Part shown: positions 33,111-41,334 of the stretch, piece after piece
How the letters are laid out: each line of letters opens with the position of its first letter
How positions within the stretch are numbered: the stretch's first letter is position 1
NCBI RefSeq assembly: GCF_039592695.1
Contig: NZ_JBBUTK010000002.1
Span: 744,001 to 808,000 of the forward strand
DNA length: 64,000 nucleotides
Reading direction: 5' to 3'
DNA from: Flagellimonas_A sp039592695
GTDB lineage: Bacteria > Bacteroidota > Bacteroidia > Flavobacteriales > Flavobacteriaceae
The notes under the pieces: generated by a model
Seen by the model: the letters and a program-made list of their open reading frames with translations, nothing else
Told to the model about the DNA's origin: nothing
The model's database searches: none
Program-made: the position numbers and the translations under genes

Positions 33111-34190
33111 ATGGAAAACATCAGAGCGCAGTTCCCAGTTTTGGAACATTGCATTTACGCGAACACTGCTTTTTCAGGCCTTTTTTCGAAAGATTTGGTA
33201 CAATGGCGCCAAAACCGCGATACCGATTTTTTGTTAAAAGGCAGTGCGGGCAATTTTGGACGCGATGGAACCATACCGGAAACGAGAAAAACGATTGCCC
33301 AATTTTTTGGAGCCAAAAAGCATGAAATTTCCTTGGTCACCAATTTTTCAATCGGATTCAACTTGTTGATGGAAGGGCTTCCAAAAAGTTCAAATGTCCT
33401 CTTGCTAAAAAAAGATTATCCTTCGGTAAACTGGCCTGTTGAGGATAGGGGATTCAAAATCCATTATGCAAAAATTGACGAAAATCTTGAAGAAAATGTC
33501 GATGAGGTCATCCGACAACATGACATTGACGTTTTTGTGTTCAGTATCGTGCAATGGCTCGATGGTATTTTGATGGATTTGGATTTCATAAAAAGGCTGA
33601 AGAAAGACTTTCCAAATTTGTTGATTGTTGCCGATGGTACACAATTCTGTGGCATGTACGATTTTGATTTTGAGCGTTCGGGCATCGATGTCTTGGGTGC
33701 CAGTGGCTACAAATGGTTATTGGCGGGTTATGGCAACGGATTCTTCATCATTCGTGAAACGGCCCAAGAACGGTTTGCGATAAAATCCATTGGTAGCGGT
33801 TCCGTAGGGGGCGACCCCTCAAAGCGTGATCAAATTCCGTTTTACAAATATTTGGAGCCCGGACATTTGGATTCCCTCAACTTCGGGAGTCTCAAATTTG
33901 CACTCGAATTTCTACAAAAAATAGGAATGGATAAAATCACGGAGCACAACAAAATACTTTCCGAGAAAGCGAAGCATGCTTTTACAGAATTGGGGCTTTT
34001 GAAAAATTCATGTGCCGCTAGAGAAAATCACAGCACCATCTTCAATGTTCGTGGAGAAACAGAAATTTTTCAAAAATTGACCAAGAAAAATGTGGTTTGC
34101 GTCGAACGTGGCGATGGAATTCGACTGAGCTTTCATTGCTACAACGTTGTAGGTGAAATCGATGAAATCGTCAAAATTGTTAAAAATTGA
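33111..34190 (+). CDS. Class V aminotransferase-like PLP enzyme
   Basis: This 359-residue enzyme belongs to fold type I, class V (cysteine desulfurase/kynureninase-like). The PLP Lys is K201 in GASGYKWLLAGYG, the ring-binding Asp is D175 in VADGTQF, with Q178, and VTNFSIGFNLLM holds the phosphate. There is no active-site Cys loop of NifS type near the end, so a desulfurase role is not indicated. It lies divergent from the 2TM-folA pair and 0.9 kb from egtD, so a C-S lyase (EgtE-like) role is possible but is only inference from closeness. Confidence 0.8.
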   Translation: MENIRAQFPVLEHCIYANTAFSGLFSKDLVQWRQNRDTDFLLKGSAGNFGRDGTIPETRKTIAQFFGAKKHEISLVTNFSIGFNLLMEGLPKSSNVLLLKKDYPSVNWPVEDRGFKIHYAKIDENLEENVDEVIRQHDIDVFVFSIVQWLDGILMDLDFIKRLKKDFPNLLIVADGTQFCGMYDFDFERSGIDVLGASGYKWLLAGYGNGFFIIRETAQERFAIKSIGSGSVGGDPSKRDQIPFYKYLEPGHLDSLNFGSLKFALEFLQKIGMDKITEHNKILSEKAKHAFTELGLLKNSCAARENHSTIFNVRGETEIFQKLTKKNVVCVERGDGIRLSFHCYNVVGEIDEIVKIVKN

Positions 34191-34258
34191 TTTTTGTTTA
34201 GCAAAATTCTGAAAATCAAGTAATTTTATTAGTGACCTCCATGTGACTGGACATCAAT

Positions 34259-34275
34259 TTTATCAAATTGATAAA
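34259..34275. promoter_or_regulatory. Palindrome upstream of the glycogen-binding protein gene
   Basis: TTTATCA-aat-TGATAAA is a perfect 7-bp inverted repeat 77 bp before the ATG at 34352. A ttgact word (34291) and tatagtttg (34309-34317) downstream look like a weak promoter. Confidence 0.35.
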
Positions 34276-34351
34276 TCTTTTGTAACCTGTTGACTTATAA
34301 TGGTTTTATAGTTTGCTTTGCCGCAAATTTTAAAACAGAAATTTTTTTACC

Positions 34352-34648
34352 ATGGCAATAAAAAAGCAATATCTAAAAAGTAAGCCTGTTTGCAAGGTGA
34401 CGTTCACTGTACCTGCAGAAGAGGCTAAGAAAGTGGCCGTAGTAGGTGATTTCAACAATTGGAACCCTAAGGGCAGTACCTTAAAAAAATTAAAGAACGG
34501 TACTTTCAAAGGCACCTTTGACTTACCTACAGAGAATTCTTATGAGTTTCGTTACTTGGTTGACGGTAGCTACACAAATGAAGAAGCTGCTGATCGCTAT
34601 CAGTGGAATGATTACGCTGGTACCGAGAACGCTGTTCTTGAGTTGTAA
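34352..34648 (+). CDS. Stand-alone glycogen-binding (CBM48/isoamylase N) domain protein
   Basis: This 98-residue protein is a single early-set domain: VTFTVPAEEAKKVAVVGDFNNWNP is the diagnostic strand-turn of the AMPK-beta/isoamylase N-terminal domain, followed by FKGTFDLPTENSYEFRYLVDG. The conserved Trp in NNWNP and Tyr/Phe pair suggest it can bind glucan. No catalytic domain is attached and no glycogen gene is near. It has a terminator after it, shared with the convergent DUF427 gene. Confidence 0.85.
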   Translation: MAIKKQYLKSKPVCKVTFTVPAEEAKKVAVVGDFNNWNPKGSTLKKLKNGTFKGTFDLPTENSYEFRYLVDGSYTNEEAADRYQWNDYAGTENAVLEL

Positions 34649-34670
34649 TCAATAAGAAAAATTAAATAAG

Positions 34671-34706
34671 GCGGTCTGTAATTGAATTTACGGACCGCTT
34701 TTTGTT
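34671..34706. terminator. Bidirectional terminator
   Basis: GCGGTC-tg-TAA and TTA-cg-GACCGC pair, with ttttt on the plus side and AATTTAATTTTTC on the minus side. It is between the convergent CBM48 and DUF427 genes. Confidence 0.75.
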
Positions 34707-34711
34707 TGAAA

Positions 34712-34993
34712 TCATTCTTCTACGGTGACCCCTTTCCAAAAGGCAATTCTGTCTTTGATTGATTTAGCAAGCTCACTGGTTTCAGGATAGTACCAAGCCG
34801 CATCCTTATTTTCTTTTCCATCCACTTTTAACGTGTAGTACGAGGCTTCACCCTTCCATGGGCAGGTGGTGTGGGTGTCACTTTTTTCAAAAAACGCTTC
34901 TTTGATGCTGTCTGGAGGAAAATAATGGTTTCCTTCAATGACAATGGTATCGTTACTTTCTGCGATTACTTGATTGTTCCAAATAGCTTTCAT
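34712..34993 (-). CDS. DUF427 domain protein
   Basis: This 93-residue protein is a single DUF427 domain: IAESNDTIVIEGNHYFPPDSI, the TTCPWKGEASYYTLKVDG block with its Cys-Pro-Trp-Lys-Gly, and DAAWYYPE. The function of the family is not known. It is the last gene of the minus-strand egtB-egtD set, 68 bp after egtD, so it may take part in, or be regulated with, ergothioneine metabolism. Confidence 0.85.
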   Translation of the reverse strand: MKAIWNNQVIAESNDTIVIEGNHYFPPDSIKEAFFEKSDTHTTCPWKGEASYYTLKVDGKENKDAAWYYPETSELAKSIKDRIAFWKGVTVEE

Positions 34994-35061
34994 GTATTTG
35001 AGTTATTGGGTTAATGGTTATTGGTTAATAGCGCATAAGCTTTACTATTTTCAAACAATTT

Positions 35062-36033
35062 TTATTTTTTTTTGAAAATATAATCTTTATAAAATCCTTT
35101 ACTGTCGCTGAATTGGTTCACTATCTGCAATCCTGATTTTTCGGCCAGCCACCTGACTGTTTTATCATCGTATTTTTGTGAAATCTCGGTATGAATGGTT
35201 TCCCAGGCTGTAAAATCAACGTTCAACTCTAAATCTTCAATAAAAACAGACTGCTTTTCTTTGGATACCAAATAGCTTTTAGCGGTACCTGTTTCTGGGT
35301 CGTAGACCTCCCAGTGTAGAAACTTGTCCAAATCAAAATTGCCGCCGAATTCTTTGTTGATGCGCGCCAATATATTTTTGTTGAAGGTTTCAGTGATTCC
35401 AGTTTTATCATTGTAAGCATCCAATATTTTTTGTGGATGCTTTTTTTGGTCCATGCCCATGAATACTAAATCGTCATCTCCAAGAACATCTCTTAGTTGT
35501 ATCAAGAAATCAATAGCTTGGGGATGCAATAAATTGCCAATGTTCGAGCCCAAAAACAAGATGACTTTTCTTCTGCCATTGGTTTTGGCAATATTGGCCA
35601 AGGTCTCAAAATAGGTGCCCTGTAGCGTATTGATGGCCAATTTTGGAAGTTCTTTTTCAAGGGATGCTTCCAACTGCTCAAGGGCATTTTGGCTGATATC
35701 GATGGGCCTGTAATCAAAGGAAGCTTCATTTTTCAGAAGCTGACGCAGCAGAATTTTTGTCTTTTTACCGTCTCCTGCACCGAGCTCAAAGAGGCTGAAC
35801 GGGCTTCCATCCCCAGAAAATAAACTGGAAATCTCTGCGGCATGATTCGTCAAAATTTCAAACTCACAATCCGTCAGGTAATATTCTGGCATCGCCATGA
35901 TGTCTTGAAAAAGCTTGTCGCCGACTTCATCATAGAAATATTTTGACGATAAATGTTTTGGAAATGCCGTCAGCCCATCTTGTACCTCTTTGGCAAAAGC
36001 AGTGTTCAGGGCAGTAGCCGATTTGTCTTGCAT
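35062..36033 (-). CDS. egtD: L-histidine N-alpha-trimethyltransferase EgtD
   Basis: EgtD adds three methyl groups from SAM to histidine, giving hercynine, the first step of ergothioneine synthesis. The 323-residue protein has the family opening (LSSKYFYDEVGDKLFQDIMAMPEYYLTDCE, 29-56), SAM-binding ELGAGDGKKT (83-92), YRPIDIS and LFLGSNIGNL. It starts 16 bp after the egtB stop, so they are one transcript. Confidence 0.93.
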   Translation of the reverse strand: MQDKSATALNTAFAKEVQDGLTAFPKHLSSKYFYDEVGDKLFQDIMAMPEYYLTDCEFEILTNHAAEISSLFSGDGSPFSLFELGAGDGKKTKILLRQLLKNEASFDYRPIDISQNALEQLEASLEKELPKLAINTLQGTYFETLANIAKTNGRRKVILFLGSNIGNLLHPQAIDFLIQLRDVLGDDDLVFMGMDQKKHPQKILDAYNDKTGITETFNKNILARINKEFGGNFDLDKFLHWEVYDPETGTAKSYLVSKEKQSVFIEDLELNVDFTAWETIHTEISQKYDDKTVRWLAEKSGLQIVNQFSDSKGFYKDYIFKKK

Positions 36034-36049
36034 AGTGTTTTTAGTCGCT

Positions 36050-37210
36050 TTATTTGGCCAACCTTAATCCAGTAAACTGCCAACGTAAATTGGGGTGAAA
36101 AAAATTTCGATAGGTAGGTCTGGTATGCTTTTCGGGAGTTGCCACAGAACCGCCCCGCAATACTTTTTGATTGACCATGAATTTGCCATTGTATTCGCCC
36201 AGAGCACCGTCGGCCTTTTTGTAATTGGGGTAGGGCAGGTAGGCACTCTCCGTCCATTCCCAGCGTTTGCCCCACGGGAAAAACTCTCGGGAGATTTCCC
36301 ATTCAAACTCGGTGGGCAATCGCATTTCTTTCCATTGGGCATAAGCGAATGCTTCAAAATAAGAGATGTGGGTGACAGGGGCATCTTTATTGATTTTTTG
36401 CAGCCCAGGAGCGGTGTAATGGTGCCATTCACCATCAATGTTGTGCCAATACAGTGGTGATTTGATTTGATTTTGATTCACCCAATCCCAGCCTTCGGCA
36501 TGCCAAAGGTCAAAACGGTCGTATCCGCCCGCATCCATAAACTCTAGAAACTCGCCATTGGTCACTAGCTTGTTCGAAATTTGATAAGCATTCAGATACA
36601 CTTTGTGCCTTCCCAATTCATTGTCATAACAAAAAGTGTTGTCGTTATGGCCGATTTCGTAAGTGCCCTCTTCCACCGAAATCCAGTCTTGTTGGTGATT
36701 TTCTATGGGATGGTCTTCAAAAGTATCTGAATATTTAGGTAGCAACGGATTGTTGCCCAAAATGTATTTGATGTCAGTCAAGAGCAGTTCTTGGTGCTGT
36801 TTTTCGTGGTGGATGCCGATTTCCAGCAAATCATTCACCGCTGCCGATTGCTCGGTCTCAAAAAGCATTTTGATATGTTCGGTCACGTAGGTTCGGTACT
36901 CATAGACTTTCTTGACCGAGGGTCGCGACATATTGCCGCGGTCTGTGCGAACCACCCGCTTGCCCACAGCTTCATAATAGCTGTTGAAGACAAAGGAAAA
37001 ATCCTCATGAAAAATTTCGTAGTTTTTAAGATGCGGCTTTAGAATGAATTCCTCAAAAAACCAAGTGGTGTGGCCCAAATGCCATTTTGGTGGACTCACG
37101 TCAACCACGGGCTGTACCACATAATCTTCAACCTCTAAGGGCTCACAAATTGCTTCGGAATGTTTTCGGGTCTCCAGAAAGAAATCCAAAAGGGAATCAA
37201 CAAGTATCAT
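36050..37210 (-). CDS. egtB: Ergothioneine sulfoxide synthase EgtB
   Basis: EgtB is an iron enzyme that joins hercynine to a thiol donor with O2. The 386-residue protein has the N-terminal DinB-like domain carrying the iron ligands (H47 in HLGHTTWFFEEF; H135 and H139 in HHEKQHQELL) and a C-terminal formylglycine-enzyme-like domain (RLPTEFEWE, FPWGKRWEWTESAY, VLRGGSVATPEKHTRPTYRNFF). No egtA or egtC is nearby, so it may use cysteine directly, or the other genes lie elsewhere. It lies 51 bp after the histidine kinase gene on the same strand. Confidence 0.93.
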   Translation of the reverse strand: MILVDSLLDFFLETRKHSEAICEPLEVEDYVVQPVVDVSPPKWHLGHTTWFFEEFILKPHLKNYEIFHEDFSFVFNSYYEAVGKRVVRTDRGNMSRPSVKKVYEYRTYVTEHIKMLFETEQSAAVNDLLEIGIHHEKQHQELLLTDIKYILGNNPLLPKYSDTFEDHPIENHQQDWISVEEGTYEIGHNDNTFCYDNELGRHKVYLNAYQISNKLVTNGEFLEFMDAGGYDRFDLWHAEGWDWVNQNQIKSPLYWHNIDGEWHHYTAPGLQKINKDAPVTHISYFEAFAYAQWKEMRLPTEFEWEISREFFPWGKRWEWTESAYLPYPNYKKADGALGEYNGKFMVNQKVLRGGSVATPEKHTRPTYRNFFHPNLRWQFTGLRLAK

Positions 37211-37261
37211 GCATTAAAGATACCAAATATCAAGGCCTTTTATATGCTCGATTACATAAAC

Positions 37262-38755
37262 TTAACCTACTTGATATACTGGCAAGCTAAAACTAAACGC
37301 CGTACCCTCATTGGGCTTGCTAAAGACCTGAATACTGGCATTGTGCAGTTCCATGATTTTTTTTACGATGGCCAGACCAAGCCCAGCACCTTCTTTTTGT
37401 TCCCCTGTCTTGGTTTGTCGATACCGTTCAAAAATCAAGGCTTGGTTGTCTTTGGCGATGCCAGGGCCCGAATCTTTGATGACAATTTCTACACTATCTT
37501 CTTTGGGAATGATCTTGACAACCACCTCACCACCTTGAGGAGTGAACTTTAAGGCATTGTCCATCAAATTCTGAATGGCCCGCTCTACCAATGAAATATC
37601 GGCAAAGACCAGTGGTATGCCTTCTTCCATTTCGAGTTTCAGGTCAATATCATTTTGCTCGGCGAGCACTTTATAGTTTCTGTGGATGTCATTGGCGAGG
37701 TCAGCAATCAAGAAAGGCTCTTTTTGCGGTTCAATTTGATTGGCCTCCAATTTTGAATATTCAAAGAGCTGGCCGATTAACTTTGATAGCCGCTCACAAC
37801 CTTTATTGATGGTGTTTAGATATTCTTCACGCTGTTTCTGACTTAGCTCAGCATCCTTCATTTGAAGGGTTTCAATATAGCCTTGAATGATGGAAAGTGG
37901 TGTTCTCAGATCATGTGAAATATTGGCAATAAGTTCCCTTCTCAAATTTTCAAGGGATTTTATTTTTTCAATATCGGTCAGAATGGTGTCGGCCATTTCG
38001 TTGTAGGTCGTGGCTACCCCGGCCAAATCGGTTTTTTCGGCATCTTTGATACGATACTCCAAATCACCTTGTTGAAAACGTTTGGCGGCAAAGACCAGTT
38101 CACGAAGGTTTTTGGTAAGGTACCATACCGACAATATGCCAAGAACAGCAGCGAAAATCAGGGTCAAAATTGACCCTCTCAGCCCAAGCCGCATAAAATA
38201 GCTGTCCATCAAAGAGGCCCTTGCCGTGAGGTATTCTTCCCCTGCCAAAACGATGTACACATAGCCCTCTTTACCACCCTTCTCGAACTTGGCCACTGAA
38301 AATACACTTTGGTTTTCAGGGTTTTTAGGATTGTCTCCCAAAATATACCCTTGTCCATTTTGGGCGATAAACTGTTGAATTGGGGCCAAGTTGACCTTTT
38401 TTTCATTGGTTTCCGGCGCATCATGGTCCAAAACCACGGAGTACATCACGTGGCCTTCCTTATCCAATAAATACACCTCAATGGCCCGGTTAACGGCCAT
38501 CATATCGTGCATAATATCACCGAACAGGGCTTTGTTCACATTGCCCAAACTATCAATAGGGCTTTCGTCGACAAACTTTTCATCTATGAGGTCTTGGGCC
38601 AAATTGGAATGCAGCCTTTGGGTCGTTTCGTAGAAGTAGTTATTTGATAGGTACACCGCCGTGAACATATAGCCCACCCCTGCCAAAATCAAGATGGCCA
38701 AAAACGAGAACAAGAGCTTGACGATAAGTCGATTTGAAAGTAAGGAGTTCTTCAT
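37262..38755 (-). CDS. Membrane sensor histidine kinase
   Basis: This 497-residue kinase has a first membrane helix (11-36), a periplasmic sensor domain of about 155 residues, a second helix (193-213), a HAMP linker, HisKA with H281 in NISHDLRTPLS, and HATPase (NLMDNALKFTPQGG, DSGPGIA, GAGLGLAIVKKI). Its start overlaps the response-regulator stop by 4 bp. The signal is unknown. Its 3' neighbour is egtB. Confidence 0.95.
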   Translation of the reverse strand: MKNSLLSNRLIVKLLFSFLAILILAGVGYMFTAVYLSNNYFYETTQRLHSNLAQDLIDEKFVDESPIDSLGNVNKALFGDIMHDMMAVNRAIEVYLLDKEGHVMYSVVLDHDAPETNEKKVNLAPIQQFIAQNGQGYILGDNPKNPENQSVFSVAKFEKGGKEGYVYIVLAGEEYLTARASLMDSYFMRLGLRGSILTLIFAAVLGILSVWYLTKNLRELVFAAKRFQQGDLEYRIKDAEKTDLAGVATTYNEMADTILTDIEKIKSLENLRRELIANISHDLRTPLSIIQGYIETLQMKDAELSQKQREEYLNTINKGCERLSKLIGQLFEYSKLEANQIEPQKEPFLIADLANDIHRNYKVLAEQNDIDLKLEMEEGIPLVFADISLVERAIQNLMDNALKFTPQGGEVVVKIIPKEDSVEIVIKDSGPGIAKDNQALIFERYRQTKTGEQKEGAGLGLAIVKKIMELHNASIQVFSKPNEGTAFSFSLPVYQVG

Positions 38756-39456
38756 AGTTCTTCATTGAATTTGTACCCAACGCCCCAGGTAGTCAAGATA
38801 AATTTGGGTTGGCTCATATCAGGTTCGATTTTTGAGCGCAAGCGGTTGATGTGCGAGTTGACGGTATGCTCATAGCCTTTGAAATCGTAGCCCCAAATAA
38901 GGTTGAGCAGTTTGGTACGGTCATAGCTTTTTCCTGGGTTTGATGAAAGCAGCACCAACAGTTCAAATTCTTTGGGGGAGAGTTCCACTTTTTTGCCATC
39001 GATGGTCACTTTTCGCATATCGACATTGATGGAGAGGTTGTCAAACTTCATGGCCCCATTGCTTCCGTTTACCTTTTCGGCATGGTTTTCCATCTTCTGT
39101 CGTCTGAAAATGGCCTTGACCCGGGCAATGAACTCACGCACGCTGAACGGTTTGGTCAGGTAATCATCGGCACCGATTTCCAATCCCAAGACCTTATCGA
39201 TTTCTTCCGATTTCGCGGTCAGCATCATGATGGGGGATTGCACGTTGTTTGCACGTATCTTTTGACAGACTTCGATACCATCCATTTCAGGGAGCATCAC
39301 ATCTAAAATAATCAGGTCGGGCACTTCGTTGATGGCCATGCGCAGCCCGGTGTCACCTTGGTTGGCTGATGACACTTCACAACCCAAATCCTTTAAATGG
39401 ATTTCAAGCAAATGGATGATTTCTGGATCATCCTCAATAATAAGCACGCTCTTCAT
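38752..39456 (-). CDS. OmpR/PhoB-family response regulator
   Basis: This 234-residue regulator has a receiver domain with phospho-acceptor D52 in IILDVMLPEMDG and LTKPF (K around 104), and a winged-helix DNA-binding domain (LSPKEFELLVLLSSNPGKSYDRTKLL, then HTVNSHINRLRSKIE and WGVGYKF). It is the first gene of the RR-HK-egtB-egtD-DUF427 row on the minus strand. Confidence 0.95.
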   Translation of the reverse strand: MKSVLIIEDDPEIIHLLEIHLKDLGCEVSSANQGDTGLRMAINEVPDLIILDVMLPEMDGIEVCQKIRANNVQSPIMMLTAKSEEIDKVLGLEIGADDYLTKPFSVREFIARVKAIFRRQKMENHAEKVNGSNGAMKFDNLSINVDMRKVTIDGKKVELSPKEFELLVLLSSNPGKSYDRTKLLNLIWGYDFKGYEHTVNSHINRLRSKIEPDMSQPKFILTTWGVGYKFNEEL

Positions 39457-39682
39457 CTTTGGCGAAATAAAGGGTAAAATCTCACGGAAAGTTCACAACG
39501 ACTTCCCGAAATAAGAACATCTTATGCAACAATGGTCGTTAAAAATGGCATTTTCTTGCGAAATCCATCACAAGATTGACTTAAAAATCTGAAAATCAAT
39601 ACGTAAAGAAATATGATTTTTATGTGATCGTTTTGCGACACCTCTTGAATTGTTTTGCAGTGAACATTAAAATATTAAAGCT

Positions 39683-41092
39683 ATGAGCAACTTAAAAACA
39701 CTTTTATTTTTATTCTCCTTTGTTTTCTTACTTCACAGTTGTGATGAAGATGACAATGGTAGCGCCCCAGTTACATTGGACGCAGGAACACTTTCGGGCG
39801 GCCCCTTCACATTTGCCGTTGACGGTGTCGCCGACATGGTCAGCGGAATCACGCTTTCTGATTTTGACGGCAACGGTGACGTACAGACCTACGTAATCAC
39901 CGATGATGCCCGAAACGTTTTGGGCATACCACCAACCCTTGAAGCAGTCGAGGGTGTAGATTTTGACGGAGCAGGTTTAGGTGATTGCTATATCTACCAT
40001 TTGACCTATGACGACGGTCTCACTGGATTGGACATGGGCCTGAATCTTGATGGCCTTGATGGCAATTTTGACCTTTCCAACTTTATCATGGTTAGCCGCA
40101 ACGCGCTCAATGCTGGTATGCTTTCAGGCGGTCCGTACGACTTTGTAGTGGATGGTATGCCTGATATGGTCAGTGGCATCGCTTTGGATGATTCAGAACT
40201 TAACGGTGATATGCAGACCTATGTGATTACCGACGACTCTAGAAATATTCTGGGCATTCCCCCAACCTTGGAAGCTGTTGAAGGCGTTGATTTTGATGGT
40301 GCAGGCGTAGGGTCGTGCTATATCTATCATTTGACCTATTCCACAGGATTGGAAGGTCTTGAAATGGGCAATAATTTAGATGATGTCACCGGACAATTTG
40401 CAACCTCCAACTTCGTAGTGGTCAACCGTAATGCCATGAATGCGGGTACACTTTCAGGCGGACCGTTTATGTTCTCTGTGGATGGAACTGCGGATATGGT
40501 TTCTGGAATTTCTTTGGATGACACCGAACTCAACGGAAGCAACCAAACCTACGTCATCACTGACGAAGATTTGAAGATTTTGGGGCTGCCCCCGACCTTG
40601 GAAGCTGTTGAGGGCGTTGATTTTGACGGCGCCGGAATCGGGGTGTGCCTCATTTGGCATTTGACCTACGAAGAGGGCATTACAGGTTTGGCCATGGGTG
40701 AGAATGCTGGGGATTTGGATGGCTTTTTCGCCCTTTCAAACGCCATTCGAGTGTATCGCAATCCGAACGCGGGCACTATTGCTGGTGGGCCGTTCACCTT
40801 TACCGTAGATGGTACCCCTGATATGGTCAGTGGCATTACCTTGGATGGCAGCAACGCCACGGGTACCAACCGTACTTGGGTGATTACCGATGATCAAGGG
40901 AATATTTTGGGCTTGCCACCCACGTTGACCGATGTTGAAGGCGTAGATTTTGATGCCGCTGGTGTTGGGGTATGCTTTATCTGGTATATGCGCTATGAAG
41001 ATGGCTTGACAGGCCTGATGGCAGGCAACAATGTTGCTGATTTGGAAGGTCTGTATGGATTATCAAACTCAATTATGGTCACACGAAACTAG
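39683..41092 (+). CDS. Lipoprotein made of four tandem ~110-residue repeats
   Basis: After a lipoprotein signal (Cys20 in FLLHSC) and a short acidic linker, the whole 469-residue protein is four tandem repeats starting at Ala34, Ala144, Ala254 and Ala363. Each runs AG-(T/M)-(L/I)-(S/A)GGP-F-VDG--DMVSGI, TYVITD, LG-(I/L)PPTLEAVEGVDFDGAG-G-C and ends LSN-I-V-RN. One Cys per repeat is conserved. The repeat is known to me only as a recurring unit of secreted flavobacterial proteins; no function is known. It is divergent from the response regulator across 226 bp and ends 75 bp before a terminator. Confidence 0.85.
   Translation: MSNLKTLLFLFSFVFLLHSCDEDDNGSAPVTLDAGTLSGGPFTFAVDGVADMVSGITLSDFDGNGDVQTYVITDDARNVLGIPPTLEAVEGVDFDGAGLGDCYIYHLTYDDGLTGLDMGLNLDGLDGNFDLSNFIMVSRNALNAGMLSGGPYDFVVDGMPDMVSGIALDDSELNGDMQTYVITDDSRNILGIPPTLEAVEGVDFDGAGVGSCYIYHLTYSTGLEGLEMGNNLDDVTGQFATSNFVVVNRNAMNAGTLSGGPFMFSVDGTADMVSGISLDDTELNGSNQTYVITDEDLKILGLPPTLEAVEGVDFDGAGIGVCLIWHLTYEEGITGLAMGENAGDLDGFFALSNAIRVYRNPNAGTIAGGPFTFTVDGTPDMVSGITLDGSNATGTNRTWVITDDQGNILGLPPTLTDVEGVDFDAAGVGVCFIWYMRYEDGLTGLMAGNNVADLEGLYGLSNSIMVTRN
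39782..41089 (+). repeat. Four tandem in-gene repeat units of about 330 bp
   Basis: The units begin at 39782, 40112, 40442 and 40769, giving lengths of 330, 330, 327 and 321 bp. Third-position differences are many, so the copies are old and not a recent tandem expansion. Confidence 0.85.
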
Positions 41093-41167
41093 GCTGTGAA
41101 TTAGAAAAACCAAATCATGGTTGTTGTGTTTATTTGATGAACTTGAAAGAGTTCGATTTGTTCAGAA

Positions 41168-41202
41168 AGCGCCTGTCTACCTTTGGTAGATGGGCGTTTT
41201 TA
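41168..41202 (+). terminator. Terminator of the repeat lipoprotein gene
   Basis: AGCGCC-tg-TCTACC-ttt-GGTAGA-t-GGGCG is followed by ttttt, 75 bp after the stop. Confidence 0.75.
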
Positions 41203-41334
41203 GTCGAATAACCGTGTTGAATCGAACTATAAATTTTCAGCAAAACAACACTTAAAGTTATTCTAATAGAAATTTGGAAGATAAAAACAATTATTATATT
41301 GATATGGCACCTTCAATTATTGAAGTTTATACCT

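Noticed and set aside
39782..41089. Recent tandem duplication or assembly artefact in the repeat lipoprotein
   Set aside because: The four units differ at many third positions and one has lost a residue, which shows age; the frame is intact.
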